From Persicaria tinctoria (taxonomy: Eukaryota > Streptophyta > Magnoliopsida > Caryophyllales > Polygonaceae), in contig JBANSL010000013.1 in assembly GCA_037127255.1 (NCBI GenBank), positions 4,218,188 through 4,282,187 of the forward strand: 64,000 bases of DNA. Direction: 5' to 3'. Below, piece after piece: positions 11,814 through 23,590 of this stretch. The stretch's first letter is position 1; every line of letters starts with the position of its first letter. The translations under genes were made by a program, and so were the position numbers. The notes beneath the pieces were generated by a model. That model had not been told where the DNA came from. It was given only the letters and a program-made list of their open reading frames with translations, and did no database searches.

Positions 11814-12806
11814 TAACAAAGTCTTCATCCCTAACCTCTAGTCTATATCTCCCTTCGTCTATGTCTGATTCCTCACCCTCTAAGCTCTCATTCTCATCTC
11901 CATTCATCCTCACAATCTCAATCCCTTAGATCTCTAGTAGATCTTTATCCAGTCATAACGATTTCGTTATAAAAAAACCGTACATAAATAGTAAATGACA
12001 AGTTTTAATTAACAAATAAAGTATGTATTTTGTTTCCTCATTACTCATTAGAGAAATTTTAGAAAAACTACTACATTTGCTCCAAAAAAAAAACACTGAT
12101 GCAAGTTAATAAATTGATAATGGGTGAGACAAAAACATTTAAAGTATAGGATACACGGGCGCCTCACGGTGTGCGCCAGTTGCCTAGCACATAAGCCAAA
12201 TGAGATTTTATCCTATAACCAATTAACTTTAGGAGAAGTAGCCCACTAAATTATGTAATAAGACTTGTACAATGTACTTTTATATTTTCAACGTGGAACT
12301 CTTTAATCTCCTCACATCTCTCAGCCATTCAATAGACGAACAGATGTTTGTGGTCACTTCCTGCCTTCCTGGGGCTGGTTTTATAAAATTACTACAGAGT
12401 AAAAAGTAAATCCAGATTGTTAAACAGTTGAACAAGGAAAATACACAGTAACTAGTAAGGATTGATTTTACAAGCTCATCATGTCTTCAAAATTGAGGTC
12501 CCATGTGAACCTGTTTGTGCAAGAAAATATATTTATTGGCCACTCAGTTTGTTAGTTTGGAATTGAATTTATAGAGTTGAGTGTGAAATGAAATTTACAC
12601 AAAACGGCTTCAACGTTTATCATCGAAATTTATGGGCTGATGGGTCTGTTTGTTTCTCCATTTCTTCATTGATGGCTACTCCTCCCATCCTCCCTCGTCC
12701 GTACATTTAAATTTGTCTCTTTTTTTTTCACAACTAGTAAGAAGGAATTTTAATTATTTTTTTTTTTAAAAAAAAATGTAACTCATATTCTTATTATCTT
12801 ATACGC
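11814..12806. other. Intergenic DNA upstream of the Copia composite
   Basis: I see no gene here. Homopolymer-rich sequence at 12720-12780 looks like a decayed MITE fragment. The rest is unremarkable AT-rich DNA. Confidence 0.5.
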
Positions 12807-12993
12807 AGTAGGATATAGTTTAGTTTGATGGATTAGGTTGTTGATATATGATAGTGTGTTGTTGTTACATAAAGTTTTGTGTTGATCAAAGTCGGTTGAT
12901 CCAACTGATTTGTGTATAAATACTTTACAAAGCAATTAATCAAATACACAATTTTCAGATCCTCAAAACACTTTCTTCTTCCTCAAGCATAAC
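12807..12993 (+). repeat. 5' LTR of Copia element A (about 187 bp)
   Basis: The segment starts (AG)TAGGATATAG, close to the usual TG start, and ends in CA just before a primer-binding site. It contains a TATA-like GTATAAATAC near 12915. No second LTR of this sequence occurs at the other end of element A, so the left boundary is inferred from the start it shares with the LTR at 21186. Confidence 0.5.
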
Positions 12994-12994
12994 A

Positions 12995-13006
12995 TGGTAT
13001 CAAGTT
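12995..13006 (+). other. Primer-binding site of Copia A
   Basis: TGGTATCAAGTT matches the usual initiator-methionine tRNA complement TGGTATCAGAGC at its first eight positions. It lies 22 bp before the gag start codon. Confidence 0.65.
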
Positions 13007-13016
13007 AGGATCTTCA

Positions 13017-15164
13017 ATGGCAGATCCTCCACCTCCTCCGAATCCTGTTCCATTGATTCCATTGCTTCTTATCGATCCAAATGATGTCTTCTTCCTCCAC
13101 CATTCGGATCATCCGAACTACATTCTCTCTACTTCCTTGCTCAACGATCACAATTACACTCCTTGGCGCCGTTCTGTTGAGCATTCTCTAATGGCGAAGA
13201 ACAAGCTCGCTTTTGTCACTGGAGCTTGTGTTCGTCCTACTTCACCTTTGCTAGCTGCTCAGTGGGATCGATGCAACAGCATGGTGCTATCTTGGCTGTT
13301 TCATTCGGTGGAAAAGGACATTACCGAATCAATTTTATACTTCCGATCCGCTGCACTCCTCTGGTCAGATCTGGAATCTCGCTTCTCTCGCTCTAATCGC
13401 ACACGAAACTTTCAGATTCAGAGGCAATTGTTCTCTATTTCGCAAGGTACCTTGTCTATTACTGCCTATTTCACCAAAATTAAAAAACTATGGGATGAAT
13501 ATCTTGTGTTGATTGAGAATCGAGTCTGTGATTGTGGATCTGCGAGTCTCCTTCATAATCTGCTTGATGAACAGCATGTCATTCAGTTTTTAGTTGGATT
13601 GAATGAATCGTATAATGCGATCCGAGCTCAGATCTTGCTTACACAGCCTCCGCCGAAACTTAGTGAGGTCTATAAGCTGCTCTTGCAGGAAGAGGAACAG
13701 CGAGAGCTTGGTAATTCATCATCCTCTTCCTCTGAGGTCTCTTCTGCTCTCGCTTCTCAGAAATCATCAGATTCTAAGTCTTCTCAAGGCTCTCCTGGCT
13801 CTACTGCTGGTCGTGGCCAATCTTCTGCTTCTCGTGGTCGTGGATCTACAAAACCTTCACAAGGTGGCGGTCGTGGCAACCTATTTTGTGATCACTGCAA
13901 GATAGGAGGCCATGTCCTTGACACTTGCTGGAAAATCCACGGACACACCTTATTTTGTGACTTCTGCAAGCTCGGGGGTCATTTGGTTGACAAGTGTTGG
14001 AAGAAACATGGCTATCCTCCTGGGAAAGGTCCAACTGCTTCTTCTGGTGGCACAGCAGCATCTGTCTCTTCTTCACCTGCTTCAGGCCTCACACAGGATC
14101 AGTACAGCCAGTTGATTGCCTTGCTCAACAAATCCAACACCTCTTCTACTGATGCTGCTGCCTTCCTTGCAGGTACAAATTTCTGTTTCCTTTCTTCTGT
14201 TAATAATCTTGTTTGGATCATAGATAGTGGTGCAACCGACCACCTAACCCCTCACAAACACTTTTTTACTTCCCTCACTGTCTTGCCTAAACCTATTTCA
14301 ATTACTATGCCTAATGGCAAAACTGCTTCTGTTTCCTTCTTTGGTCCTGTCACTGCTAATTCTTCTCTTACCTTACATAATGTTCTCTATGTGCCTGATT
14401 TTTATTTCAATCTTTTACCAGTCAAAAAGATAATTGCAGACACTCAGCTTGATGTTCTTTTCACTCCAAATTTTTGTTTTCTCCAGGGCCATTTGATGAA
14501 GAAGCCTCTTGTGCTTGGTATAGCTATTAAAGAACTTTATGTTGCTAATATGATTTCTTCTTGTAAGCAAAACAATGATGTGGTTTTTGTTGACAGTTTT
14601 ATATTGAATAAACCTATTGCTTGTGCTTCTTCTGTTGCATTGAATGATCATTTGCTTGAATTATGGCACTGTCGCCTTGGTCATGTTCCTTTCTCACAGT
14701 TAAAACATCTCAGTTTTATCAATTCTTCAGCTAAACCCACACACCTTTGCAAGATTTGCCCCAAGGCCAAACAACACAGACATTCCTTCCCCACTTCTTC
14801 TCCTAAAACTGCTGCTCCATTTGAGTTAATTCACATTGACACTTGGGGTCCTTATAGACATCTCACTCACAATGGCCATAGGTACTTCTTGACCATTGTG
14901 GATGATTTTACCCGCTGCACATGGACTTACTTGATGCCCTCTAAGAGCACTGCTCTCACTATCATTCAGTCTTTTGTCTGTCTCATTCACACTCAATTCA
15001 AAGCTTCCATCAAATTCATTCGTTCAGATAATGCTGCTGAGTTTTGCAGCTCCAATGCCATGCAATTTTTCTCCTCCAAAGGTATAGTACACCATCCAGT
15101 TGTCCCTATACTCCACAACAAAATGGAGTTGTTGAAAGGAAGCACAAGCATCTCTTGGAAGTAG
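13017..15164 (+). pseudogene. Copia A: gag, protease and first part of integrase
   Basis: An ORF of 715 codons encodes a plant Copia polyprotein. The gag region has the LNDHNYTPWRRSVEHSLMAK start. Two zinc knuckles of the CX2CX4HX4C type stand in tandem at residues 291-304 and 314-327, a duplicated unit of 23 residues. The aspartic protease active site is IIDSGATDHL with D403. The integrase part shows the LWHCRLGH..CKIC zinc region and the IDTWGPY and IRSDNAAEF catalytic segments. A single-base frameshift near 15100-15110 moves the remaining integrase into the next frame, so the ORF ends in unrelated residues at 15164. The start at 13017 fits the primer-binding site 22 bp upstream. Confidence 0.85.
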
Positions 15165-17232
15165 CTCGTGCTCTCTTTTTCCAATCCAACCTTCCCATTT
15201 CCTTTTGGGGTGAATGTGTGCTTATTGCCACTTTTCTAATTAACAGAACACCATTGCCCTCCCTTGGTTTTGCCACCCCATATTCTAAACTCTTTAACAC
15301 AGACCCTGATTACAATTTCTTAAAGGCCTTTGGTTGTCTTTGTTTTGTTTTACCATAGCCCCCTTCTTCTGATAAGTTTCAACCCCGTGCTAATGCTTGT
15401 GTTTTCATTGGCTATTCCTTTGGAAAGAAAGGTTACAAGGCATTGGATTTACAAACTCACACCATTTATCAGTCAAGAGACATTGTCTTTCATGAATCTC
15501 ATTTCCCCTTTCATCTCAAACACTCTTCCACCCCACCTGTTTTACCCACTGTCTCACAAGATTGTGGCCATGATTTCATCTTCACACCCATACATACTAC
15601 CCCTGCTGAGCCACCCACTGCAGATGCTTCATCCAATGCTCCTACTACTGAGCCTGACATCCCTTCTAATCCTAGAAGGTCTTCTAGAACACATCACCCT
15701 CATGCTTACTTGAATGATTATTTTTGCAATTTTAGCTCTTTAATCTCTACCAAGCACACTGATATTTGTTCTTCCCCTTACACATTACCTTCCTCTCATT
15801 TTGCCATGCTTAGCCATCTTTCCACTTTTACTGAACCCACTTCCTATAAGGTTGCATCTCTTGATCCAAATTTGGTTATTGCCATGAAAAAGGAATTAGA
15901 TGCTCTACAGGTCAATGGCACTTGGGATGTTGTTCCTCTCCCAATTGGTAAAACTCCAGTGGGATGTCGATGGGTTTTCAAGGTTAAGCTCAAGTCTGAT
16001 GGAAGTCTTGAAAGGTATAAGGCTCGTCTTGTCGCCAAGGGATTCACACAGAAGGAAGGTGTGGATTTTCATGACACTTTCTCCCCTGTGGTTAAGATGA
16101 CAACCATTAGAACTATGGTTGTTGTTGCTGCTTCAAAGGGGTGGCCTCTATTCCAGCTTGATGTTAACAATGCCTTCCTGCATGGAGATCTCCATGAGGA
16201 TGTGTACATGGTCATGCCTGAAGGTGTTTCCAATCCATCCAACATGGTTTGCAAGTTCAGAAAATCTTTATACGACCTTAAACAAGCTTCTAGGCAATGG
16301 TTTCATAAGCTCACCTCAGCCTTGCTGTCACTGCATTTTATTCAATCAAAGAATGACTATTCTTTGTTTATCAAGAGATCCTCTGGTTTGATCATCATCC
16401 TTGCAGTCTATGTAGATGATATTCTCATCACTGGGACTGATCAATTGGGCATCAAACACCTCAAAACTTTCCTGGACAATAGCTTCAGCATCAAGGAGTT
16501 GGGTTCTCTTCATTACTTCCTTGGCATAGAAGTATCTTTCTTCCTTCAGGGATTGCAATGACTCAAACAAAGTTCACTACTGAGCTTCTTTCTGATGTTT
16601 CTCAGCCCCTAGACAAGCCTGCATCAACACCTCTTCCTCTACACTGCAAGTTGAACAACTCTGATGGTGACTTGTTATTTGATCCATTCTCCTATAGGAC
16701 ATTGGTTGGGAAGCTCAAATACCTCACCAATACACGTCCTAACCTTAGCTTTGCAGTTTAAAGCCTTAGTCAATTTATGCAATCCCCACGCACTCCCCAT
16801 TGGGAAGCTCTTTTTCACACTCTGAGATATGTCAAACACACTGCTGACAGGGGGATTCTCCTCAATGGTTGTACTGCACCAGTTTTGCGAGCCTTCTCAG
16901 ACTCAGACTGGGCGGCTTGTCCCATCACTCGTCGATCAGTAACTGGTTTCATTGTGTTACTAGGCCAATCCCTCATCAGTTGGAAGTCAAAGAAGTAGTC
17001 AGTTGTCTCCCGCAGCTCATCTGAATCTGAGTACCGTGCCATGGCCAATGCTTCCACTGAGATCACTTGGTTAATAAGACTTCTTCAGGAACTGGGCATC
17101 GATTCTCTCCAACCAGTCACTTTACACTGTGACAACCGTTCGGCTATGCAAATCGCCAAGAACCCAGTTTTCCACGAACGAACGAAGCACATCGAGGTGG
17201 ATTGCCACTTTACTCGAGACAAAGCTTCTTGA
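15044..17232 (+). pseudogene. Copia A: end of integrase, reverse transcriptase and RNase H, broken
   Basis: After the frameshift the integrase resumes (TPQQNGVVERKHKHLLE), then meets a TAG at 15356. The same frame continues to 16561 with the reverse transcriptase (WDVVPLPIGKTPVGCRWVFK, then FQLDVNNAFLHGDL, then the catalytic VYVDD at about 16406-16420). A second frameshift near 16530 and stops at 16759 (TAA) and 16996 (TAG) break the rest. RNase H motifs remain (FSDSDWAACPITRRSVTG, LHCDNRSAMQIAKNPVFHER). The RNase H domain is cut off at HFTRDK, where element B begins. All three in-frame stops stand where a glutamine codon is expected in the family. Confidence 0.85.
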
Positions 17233-19644
17233 TGTTGTTTCAGGGTGCACATGTGGTGGTATGAATCAATTTTCTTGCTCTCTGCTTAAGCGTGTGATCG
17301 AAAGAGAAGAGAAAGAGAAAGTGATGCAGTTTTTAATGGGGCTTAATGAAGTCTATGAGCCCCTGAGGAGCAATGTTTTGTCAAAAGATCCAATGACAGG
17401 TTTGAACAAAGCCTTCCAAATGGCTGTGCAGTTGGAAAGGTCCAAAGGAGTGACCTCTACTGTCCAAGGGGATGCTAATGTGCTAGTTGTTGGTCAAAGC
17501 GGCAATATGGAATATGAAGCTAATGCTGTGAATAGGTATTCACAGTCAAGGCAAGATCAGTTCAAATCTGGTGATCAGGCAAAGAAAGAATTTAAGAAAC
17601 CAAAATTTGAGAGGAAATGTGATTATTGTAACAAGGATGGTCATACTAGGAACTACCGTTACAAGCTCGTGGGATACCCTGAATGGTACAAAGGGCCACG
17701 TGATGATGAGAGATCCAAACAAGGTGGAAAACTTGCTGTCTACATAGATGCTCCTCAGTATGACAGTCCACTAGATGGACAAAGTGATTCAAGGCCAGTT
17801 CTTGCTTTGGTGAATGCTGTCTTCAATGAGATCGTCAAGATGATGAAAGGCAAGACCAAGATAGACCAGTTTGATAGCTCAGCAAACCAAGCAGTTGTCC
17901 ACTTTGCAGGTACCTTGAGTGTTTCCTTTCTCATTGGTGCTAATAAAGTTGATAAGAATAAATGGATAGTCGATTCAGTTGCTACAGATAATATTGCCTT
18001 TGATAAATCTGTGTTTATGAGTTTGAGAATTTTGCAAAGTGTTATCAGTTTGGGTTTGCCTGATGGAACCAGTATTGCTATGAGTCAATCAGGGTCTGTA
18101 CAAGTTACACATGATTTGATGTTGCAAAATGTGTTGTTTGTTCCTCAGTTTAGGCATAATTTGCTTTCTGTGTCAAAGGCTTTGCATTTACAAAAGATGG
18201 AATTCCATTTTAATGAGGTATCCTGTTGGCTACAGGACCTTATAACTAGGAGAGTGATTGCTCGAGGGACTGAAGAAGAAGGTTTACACATCTTGAAGTC
18301 CCAAGGACTGCTGAGCACAGGCTTTGACCATGTTGGAGGCCATGAATTGAAAGGGAAAGATCAGTTTTCCCATGGTTGTAATAAAGTAGTGAACCTACAT
18401 ACTTTACATGCCAGATTTGGACATCTTTCAAGTTCCAAAATGAAACATTTATCTGAATGTTTTGATGTTGATTTGAAGGATTTTGTTTGTGATACATGTG
18501 AATTGACAAAATTTCACAAATTACCTTTTGCTAGAAGTGAATCTGTCACTGATGGGTTATTTCTGTTGGTACACATGGACTTATGGGGTCCCTATAGAAC
18601 TCCAGCTTTATGTGGAGCTAGGTACGTACTTCCTCACTATCCTAGATGATTTCTCTAGGACAACTTGGGTTTATCTTATACAAGATAAGATGCAGGTGCT
18701 GAGAGTGATCACCAATTTTCTGAATTTGGTTGAGACACAGTTTCAGTTGAAGGTTAAGGTTTTGAGAACAGATAATGGAACTGAATTCACATAGAAGGGT
18801 TGTTTAGAATTGTTGATGACCAGAGGTATTATACACCAGAGGTCAGCTCCTGGTGTTCATGAACAGAATGGAAAAGTGGAAAGAAAGCACAAACATTTGG
18901 TGGAGACTGCAAGGGCCATCAGGCATCATGCTGGATTTCCCATTCAATTTTGGGCATAGTGTGTTTTAAGTGCTACACACTTGATTAACAAGATGCCATC
19001 CAGTGTCCTTCAATGGAAGTCACCTTATGAGGTTTTGTATAATACTCCTCCATCCTTAGATGATCTTAGAACTGTTGGTTGCCTTTGTTATTGCCTGCAA
19101 CCCAATGACTATAGAGATAAACTTGGAATTATCTCTAGGAAGTGTTTTTTTTTGTTATCCACCAGGCCAAAAGGCTTACAAATTTTTTGATCTTCACAAG
19201 AAGAAGGTCATAGTTAGTAGACATGTGAAATTTGTTGAGCATGTCTTTCCTTTCAGAGACACAAATAGTTCTGATGTCCTTCCCTCATCATCTATTAGCA
19301 TGCCTTTTGCTAGCAATGTTGATACTGAGATCTTTTGGAGTAATGCTTCTGACATTTCTCCTAGTTCTGAAAGTATTGAAACTCTTAGTCATCCTGCTAC
19401 CATGATCAGCAATGACTCACACAATGATGCCCTATCAGATCAATCTCAACCTCCTGACTCTTATTTCTCAGAAGAGAGTCCATCAGTTTCTGGAGCTCAT
19501 GTTCCTATGGTTACTAAGAGAGTAATCCACATACCTGCGAGGCTAAATGATTACATTTGTACAAATCTTCCAACTAGAGTGCAGGGAGTTAACTCAGAGT
19601 CCGAGAGTCAATCATTTGTTGTCTTCTCTGTATGCCACTTTTGA
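17233..19644 (+). pseudogene. Copia B: 5'-truncated gag, protease, integrase, broken
   Basis: The sequence starts abruptly within gag, about at the CTCGG motif, with no LTR or primer-binding site before it. The zinc knuckle CDYCNKDGHTRNYRYK has lost its last cysteine (Y instead). The protease motif reads DSVATD where active enzymes have DSGATD. The integrase zinc region (LHARFGHLSSSKMKHL..CDTCEL) is present. A 4-bp GTAC duplication at 18621-18630 shifts the frame. TAG stops follow at 18792 and 18957, and a run of nine T at 19145-19153 coincides with another frameshift. The end of integrase (YPPGQKAYKFFDLHKKKV) runs to 19644. The element is clearly dead. Confidence 0.8.
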
Positions 19645-21190
19645 AACTTGTTCTTACAGACAAGCAAAGGGAACTGAGCAGTGCGAAAGTGCTATGCAAG
19701 CTGAGTTAACAACACTTGAGAAAAATCATACTTGGACTGTCACAAGTCTTCCTATTGGCAAAAAGGCAATTGGTTCCAAATGGATATTCAAAATCAAATA
19801 CAGGCATGATGGAAGTATAGAGAGATACAAAGCCAGGTTAGTAGCTAAAGGTTACAACCAAGTCAAGGACAAAGACTACAAGCAAACATTTTCCCCAATG
19901 GCAAAATTGGCAACTGTCAGAGTTATTCTTGCCCTTGTTGCAGTAAAGGGTTGGGTTTTGCATCAATTGGATGTAAATAATGCTTTCCTCCACGGGTTCT
20001 TAGAGAAGAAAGTATATATGCAGCCTCCTGATGGATATGAGGTCAAACCTGGACATGTATGCAAGCTCAACAGATCTCTCTGTGGCCTCAAACAAGCCAG
20101 CAAGCAATGGAACTATGAATTGACCATGTTTTTAGTCAGGTTAGGATACCCACAATCTAAGCATGATTATTCTCTATTTGTAAAAGCAGTTGGACCTGCC
20201 TTCACAATTGCATTGGTATATGTAGATGATATGTTGATATTGGGCAGCTCAGAAGCTGAAATTGCTAAAACTAAGGATGCTCTCCATTCTGCTTTCACCA
20301 TCAAAGATCTGGGGATGGCCAGGTATTTCCTTGGGATAGAGATCTCTCGTTCATCTTCAGGTATTTTGTTAAATAAGAGAAAGTACATCCTGGATATTCT
20401 TAAAGATACTCAAATGGAATCATGTAAGATGGTTGCCTTTCCTATGCAACATGGTGCAAAACTGTCTGCTAACATTAGTGATCCTTTTGAGCATCCAGAG
20501 AGCTATAGAAGGTTAGTTGGGAGGCTCCTCTACTTAACATTAACTCGGCTTGATATTGCCTATACAGTCCAGCAACTTAGCCAATTTTTGCAACATCCAC
20601 TCAAGCCTCATTGGGATGCTGCTATATATCTTCTCAGATATTTGAAAGGTACCTTCCATATGGCATTATCATATCCAGCCATATCCACTCTTAGTCTCAC
20701 TGCCTATAGTGATGCTGATTGGGGGAATTGCATTGATACTGGGAGATCTTTATCCGGTTACGGCGTGTTTTTGGGCTCCTCTTTGGTATCTTGGAAGACT
20801 AAGAAACAGAAAGTAGTCTCCAAATCCTCTACTGAAAGTGAATATCGCAGCATGTCCTCTGTTGCTAGTGAATTGGTTTGGATGCAAGGGCTGCTCACTG
20901 ATCTACACATTGATGTAAAGTTGCCCATCAAACTACATTGTGACAATAGAGCTGCTCAGTGCTTGGCTTTGAGCCCAGTTTTTCATGAACAGACTAAGCA
21001 CGTTCGCATTGATGCTCACTTCATCAGGGAGATGTTACAGCAGGGATTCCATCAGACTATTCATGTCTCCACTACACTTCAGCTGGCTGATGTTCTAACC
21101 AAAGCTTTAGGGGCTCATCAACACAAGTTTTTGTGCTCCAAGCTTGGACTTGTGTGTCCTACCCATGTCCAGCTTGAGGGAGGTATGTAG
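19547..21190 (+). pseudogene. Copia B: reverse transcriptase and RNase H, open
   Basis: A 547-codon ORF carries the complete reverse transcriptase (AIGSKWIFKIKYRHDGSIER, LHQLDVNNAFLHGFL, catalytic LVYVDD with D227/D228 of this ORF, KDLGMARYFLGIE) and RNase H (AYSDADWGNC, SKSSTESEYRSM, LHCDNRAAQCLALSPVF, HFIREM, TLQLADVLTKAL). No disabling change is seen inside these domains, but the upstream polyprotein is broken. The first 60 or so residues of this ORF are out of the ancestral frame. Confidence 0.85.
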
Positions 21191-21430
21191 GATATAGTCT
21201 CTTAGTATAACAAGCTTACAAATGTGTATGAAATTCAAGTGTAACAAACTTGTGATAAGGTTGGTCGGGAGGGGCATTTTAGTCATTACAACATCTGCTT
21301 ATATTGCTGTTAGATGGTAGTTAGAAGAATCTTCTTGAACATAAAAAACTCTGTAAGAGGAAGAGCAAAAGAGGTTTTCGATTGAACCTTCATTGTTGCT
21401 CCTATCTTGATTTCATTTTCTGTTCAATTT
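21173..21430 (+). repeat. Polypurine tract and 3' LTR of Copia B
   Basis: A purine-rich GAGGGAGG at 21176-21183 precedes TGTAGGATATAGTCTC at 21186, the expected start of a 3' LTR directly after the polyprotein stop. The right end is uncertain; a CA near 21430 is a guess. It shares only about 12 bp with the LTR of element A, so the two LTRs are from different elements. Confidence 0.55.
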
Positions 21431-21566
21431 CATTTGATCAATTGAAGGTTTCTGTTTCCAAAAAGCCCCTTGTAACGTGTGGGAAAAGGTCTTCTTTTCG
21501 ATTCCCCTTTCCTCATTTTTTCATTTTTTTAAAAAACTCTTTCCTTCATTCCAAAAGCAAGCCCCC

Positions 21567-21730
21567 TGCCCACAAGGATACTTAATGAGTTAATGTATCG
21601 CTGACCAGTGGCTCTCTTGCATAATGGTGTTTGGCTTCTCCCTCCGCGCACCACTGCCCACAGGGATACTTAATGAGTTATTGTATCGCTGACCAGTGGC
21701 TCTGTTGCATAATGGTGTTTGGCTTCGTCC
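21567..21730. repeat. 88-bp tandem duplication
   Basis: The block TGCCCACARGGATACTTAAT... occurs at 21567-21654 and again at 21655-21730, with few differences (AAGG versus AGGG, CTCTC versus CTCTG). It lies between the Copia LTR and the LINE tail. Confidence 0.8.
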
Positions 21731-21749
21731 GTAATCTCCCTCTCTAAGA

Positions 21750-22042
21750 CCCTAACTTGTTAGGATTAGTTTTGCCTACTTTTGTCTTTTGTAGGTTGTA
21801 TGTGTTTTCACTTGTTCTTTTGCACCCGTTATGTTTTCTGTTGCAATTTTGACGATCTTCCGTCTACCGACTTATCGGTCATCGAAATTCAGGTATCTCA
21901 TGATGTTGGGGCTCGTGTTGCCACTTATATTTTTTTCTAGAATTAGCTTTGTTATCGCTAAGGGAATGAGTGTCCAGATAGTATCTGGGTTACCCACTAA
22001 TTTCTTGTAAATTGTTTTTATATAATAATAATAAAAAAAAAA
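21750..22042 (+). mobile_element. LINE 3' end with (TAA)n and poly(A) tail
   Basis: The segment ends in ATAATAATAATAAAAAAAAAAA at about 22024-22042 and holds the core CGTCTACCGACTTATCGGTC at 21861-21880, shared with the LINE ends at 4627, 23143 and 36170. The left limit is approximate and no target duplication was found. Confidence 0.55.
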
Positions 22043-22811
22043 AGTGTTAGCGAAACCGTTACAATAAAACCTTACACCAAGTTAGCATGAAAAAGAGACA
22101 AACTTTAGAGCAAATTTACATACGAACGTTGATGATAACCATAATAAATAAGAGAGTTATATATATTATACAAGTAAATCATAAGGACCGTTAAAGATAC
22201 ATCCATCCCATATGCAAAGACACAAAATTAGGGAAGGGGCCCACTTGAATGCCAATATAAACTTGTACTGTAAAATATATACAGCCATTAGCCGTAGATA
22301 GGGGAGGAAGAAGATGACAGTACCAACATTAATTGAATTCACATGTTGTTCTCTCTCCTAATTAGTGTATATGTGGTGTTAGGTTTTGCATCTTTGATAT
22401 CCCCAAATCATGTAATCGTGTTCACCAGAGGAAGGAGGAGGGAGGTTGGATTTGAGATCCCCATCATTTAATGGTGTTGGGTGGTTGAGCCTTTGAGGGT
22501 TCTCAGAACACCCCCATTTAATTTAATGCAGACAACTCAGATTTCTACAGGCGTTATAAATGCCTGACATTGATTTCTTACTAGTTTACACCCTTTTATA
22601 GCTCTTATCTTACACTGTACATTTGTGTGTAGGTGTGAATGTCTGCATCTCTCTCTAGGGTATGCCCATTTTTTTTACCATTCTTTAGTCCTACCGACTG
22701 ATAAACATACTCTAAAATTTCACTCATGTTTATTCCATCTTTATTTTCACATAAACTTGCATCAATTCGTATTGATAGGCCGGTTCAATAAGCATAGGTT
22801 TTTTTACGCGT
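22043..22811. other. Intergenic DNA
   Basis: No gene is supported. The small ORF at 22625-22858 lacks any recognisable feature and runs into a repeat. Confidence 0.5.
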
Positions 22812-23135
22812 TCCCTTTTTATATACACCGTAAATTAACGTTCAATCCGACGTTGTAATTTGACTTATAAAATTTGGACATTGTAACAATGTTGAATTAG
22901 ACGTTGTTACAATTTTAAAACGTTGCTAATACGGGTTAGATCAGACCTAATATAAGATATAAAAAAAATGATTGATGTTTTTTTTTGGTGGGTGTGTGTG
23001 AAATATTGGGCAATATTTACCCTAGAAACGTCTGATCTGACGTTGTTAGCCCGATTCGATCATTCACTTCACATATTACAACGTTGAATCCGACATTGAT
23101 TAGCAACTTAATCCGCAGATTTGCGGTGTATATAG
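22812..23135. repeat. Inverted-repeat element with AACGTTG/CGACGTTG sub-repeats
   Basis: The left side reads TATATACACCGTAAAT and the right side carries its inverse ATTTGCGGTGTATATA. Between them the words AACGTTG and CGACGTTGT recur in both orientations. Recurrent subterminal motifs of this kind are seen in CACTA-type DNA transposons, but the CACTA terminus itself is not visible, so the class is left open. Confidence 0.4.
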
Positions 23136-23142
23136 GGACACC

Positions 23143-23590
23143 CTTTTTTTATTAGGTGAAAATTCGAGTTTAGACAAATTTGAAACTCGATGGCCGAACA
23201 AGTCGGCAGACGGAAAACCGTTAATACAAACAGAACACAATAACACAAAATATCAGAGAGGAAAGAAAAAACTCAATTAACCCATACAAGTAGTCAACTG
23301 GTAGAGAAGACAATATATCGAGAATCAAGACGCGCCACGAGTACCAAGAATGTGGGAGATTGCAAAGACTCACGACAATACCCCAACCGGAAAGGGCGAC
23401 TCATGAGGAAGTTAAGTGTGGATCGCTGACGTTGCCTCCACCTAAATGAAGGATCTTCGAAGACCACGAAACGCAACCACGATCTGTTCTCAATCAAACA
23501 GGACGCACGATACTTCCACCCAACAGAAAGCAAACGCAGCCACATCAGAGCACTGATCAGACGCCAGAAGACGGGACAAATACGGGTTAT
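23143..23590 (-). mobile_element. LINE 3' end, minus strand
   Basis: On the minus strand the segment ends CTCGAATTTTCACCTAATAA and an A run (23143-23150 read in reverse). It carries CCGTCTGCCGACTTGTTCGG (at about 23195-23214), matching the other LINE tails. The upstream limit near 23590 is approximate. The minus-strand ORF at 23294-23545 has no recognised domain. Confidence 0.6.
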
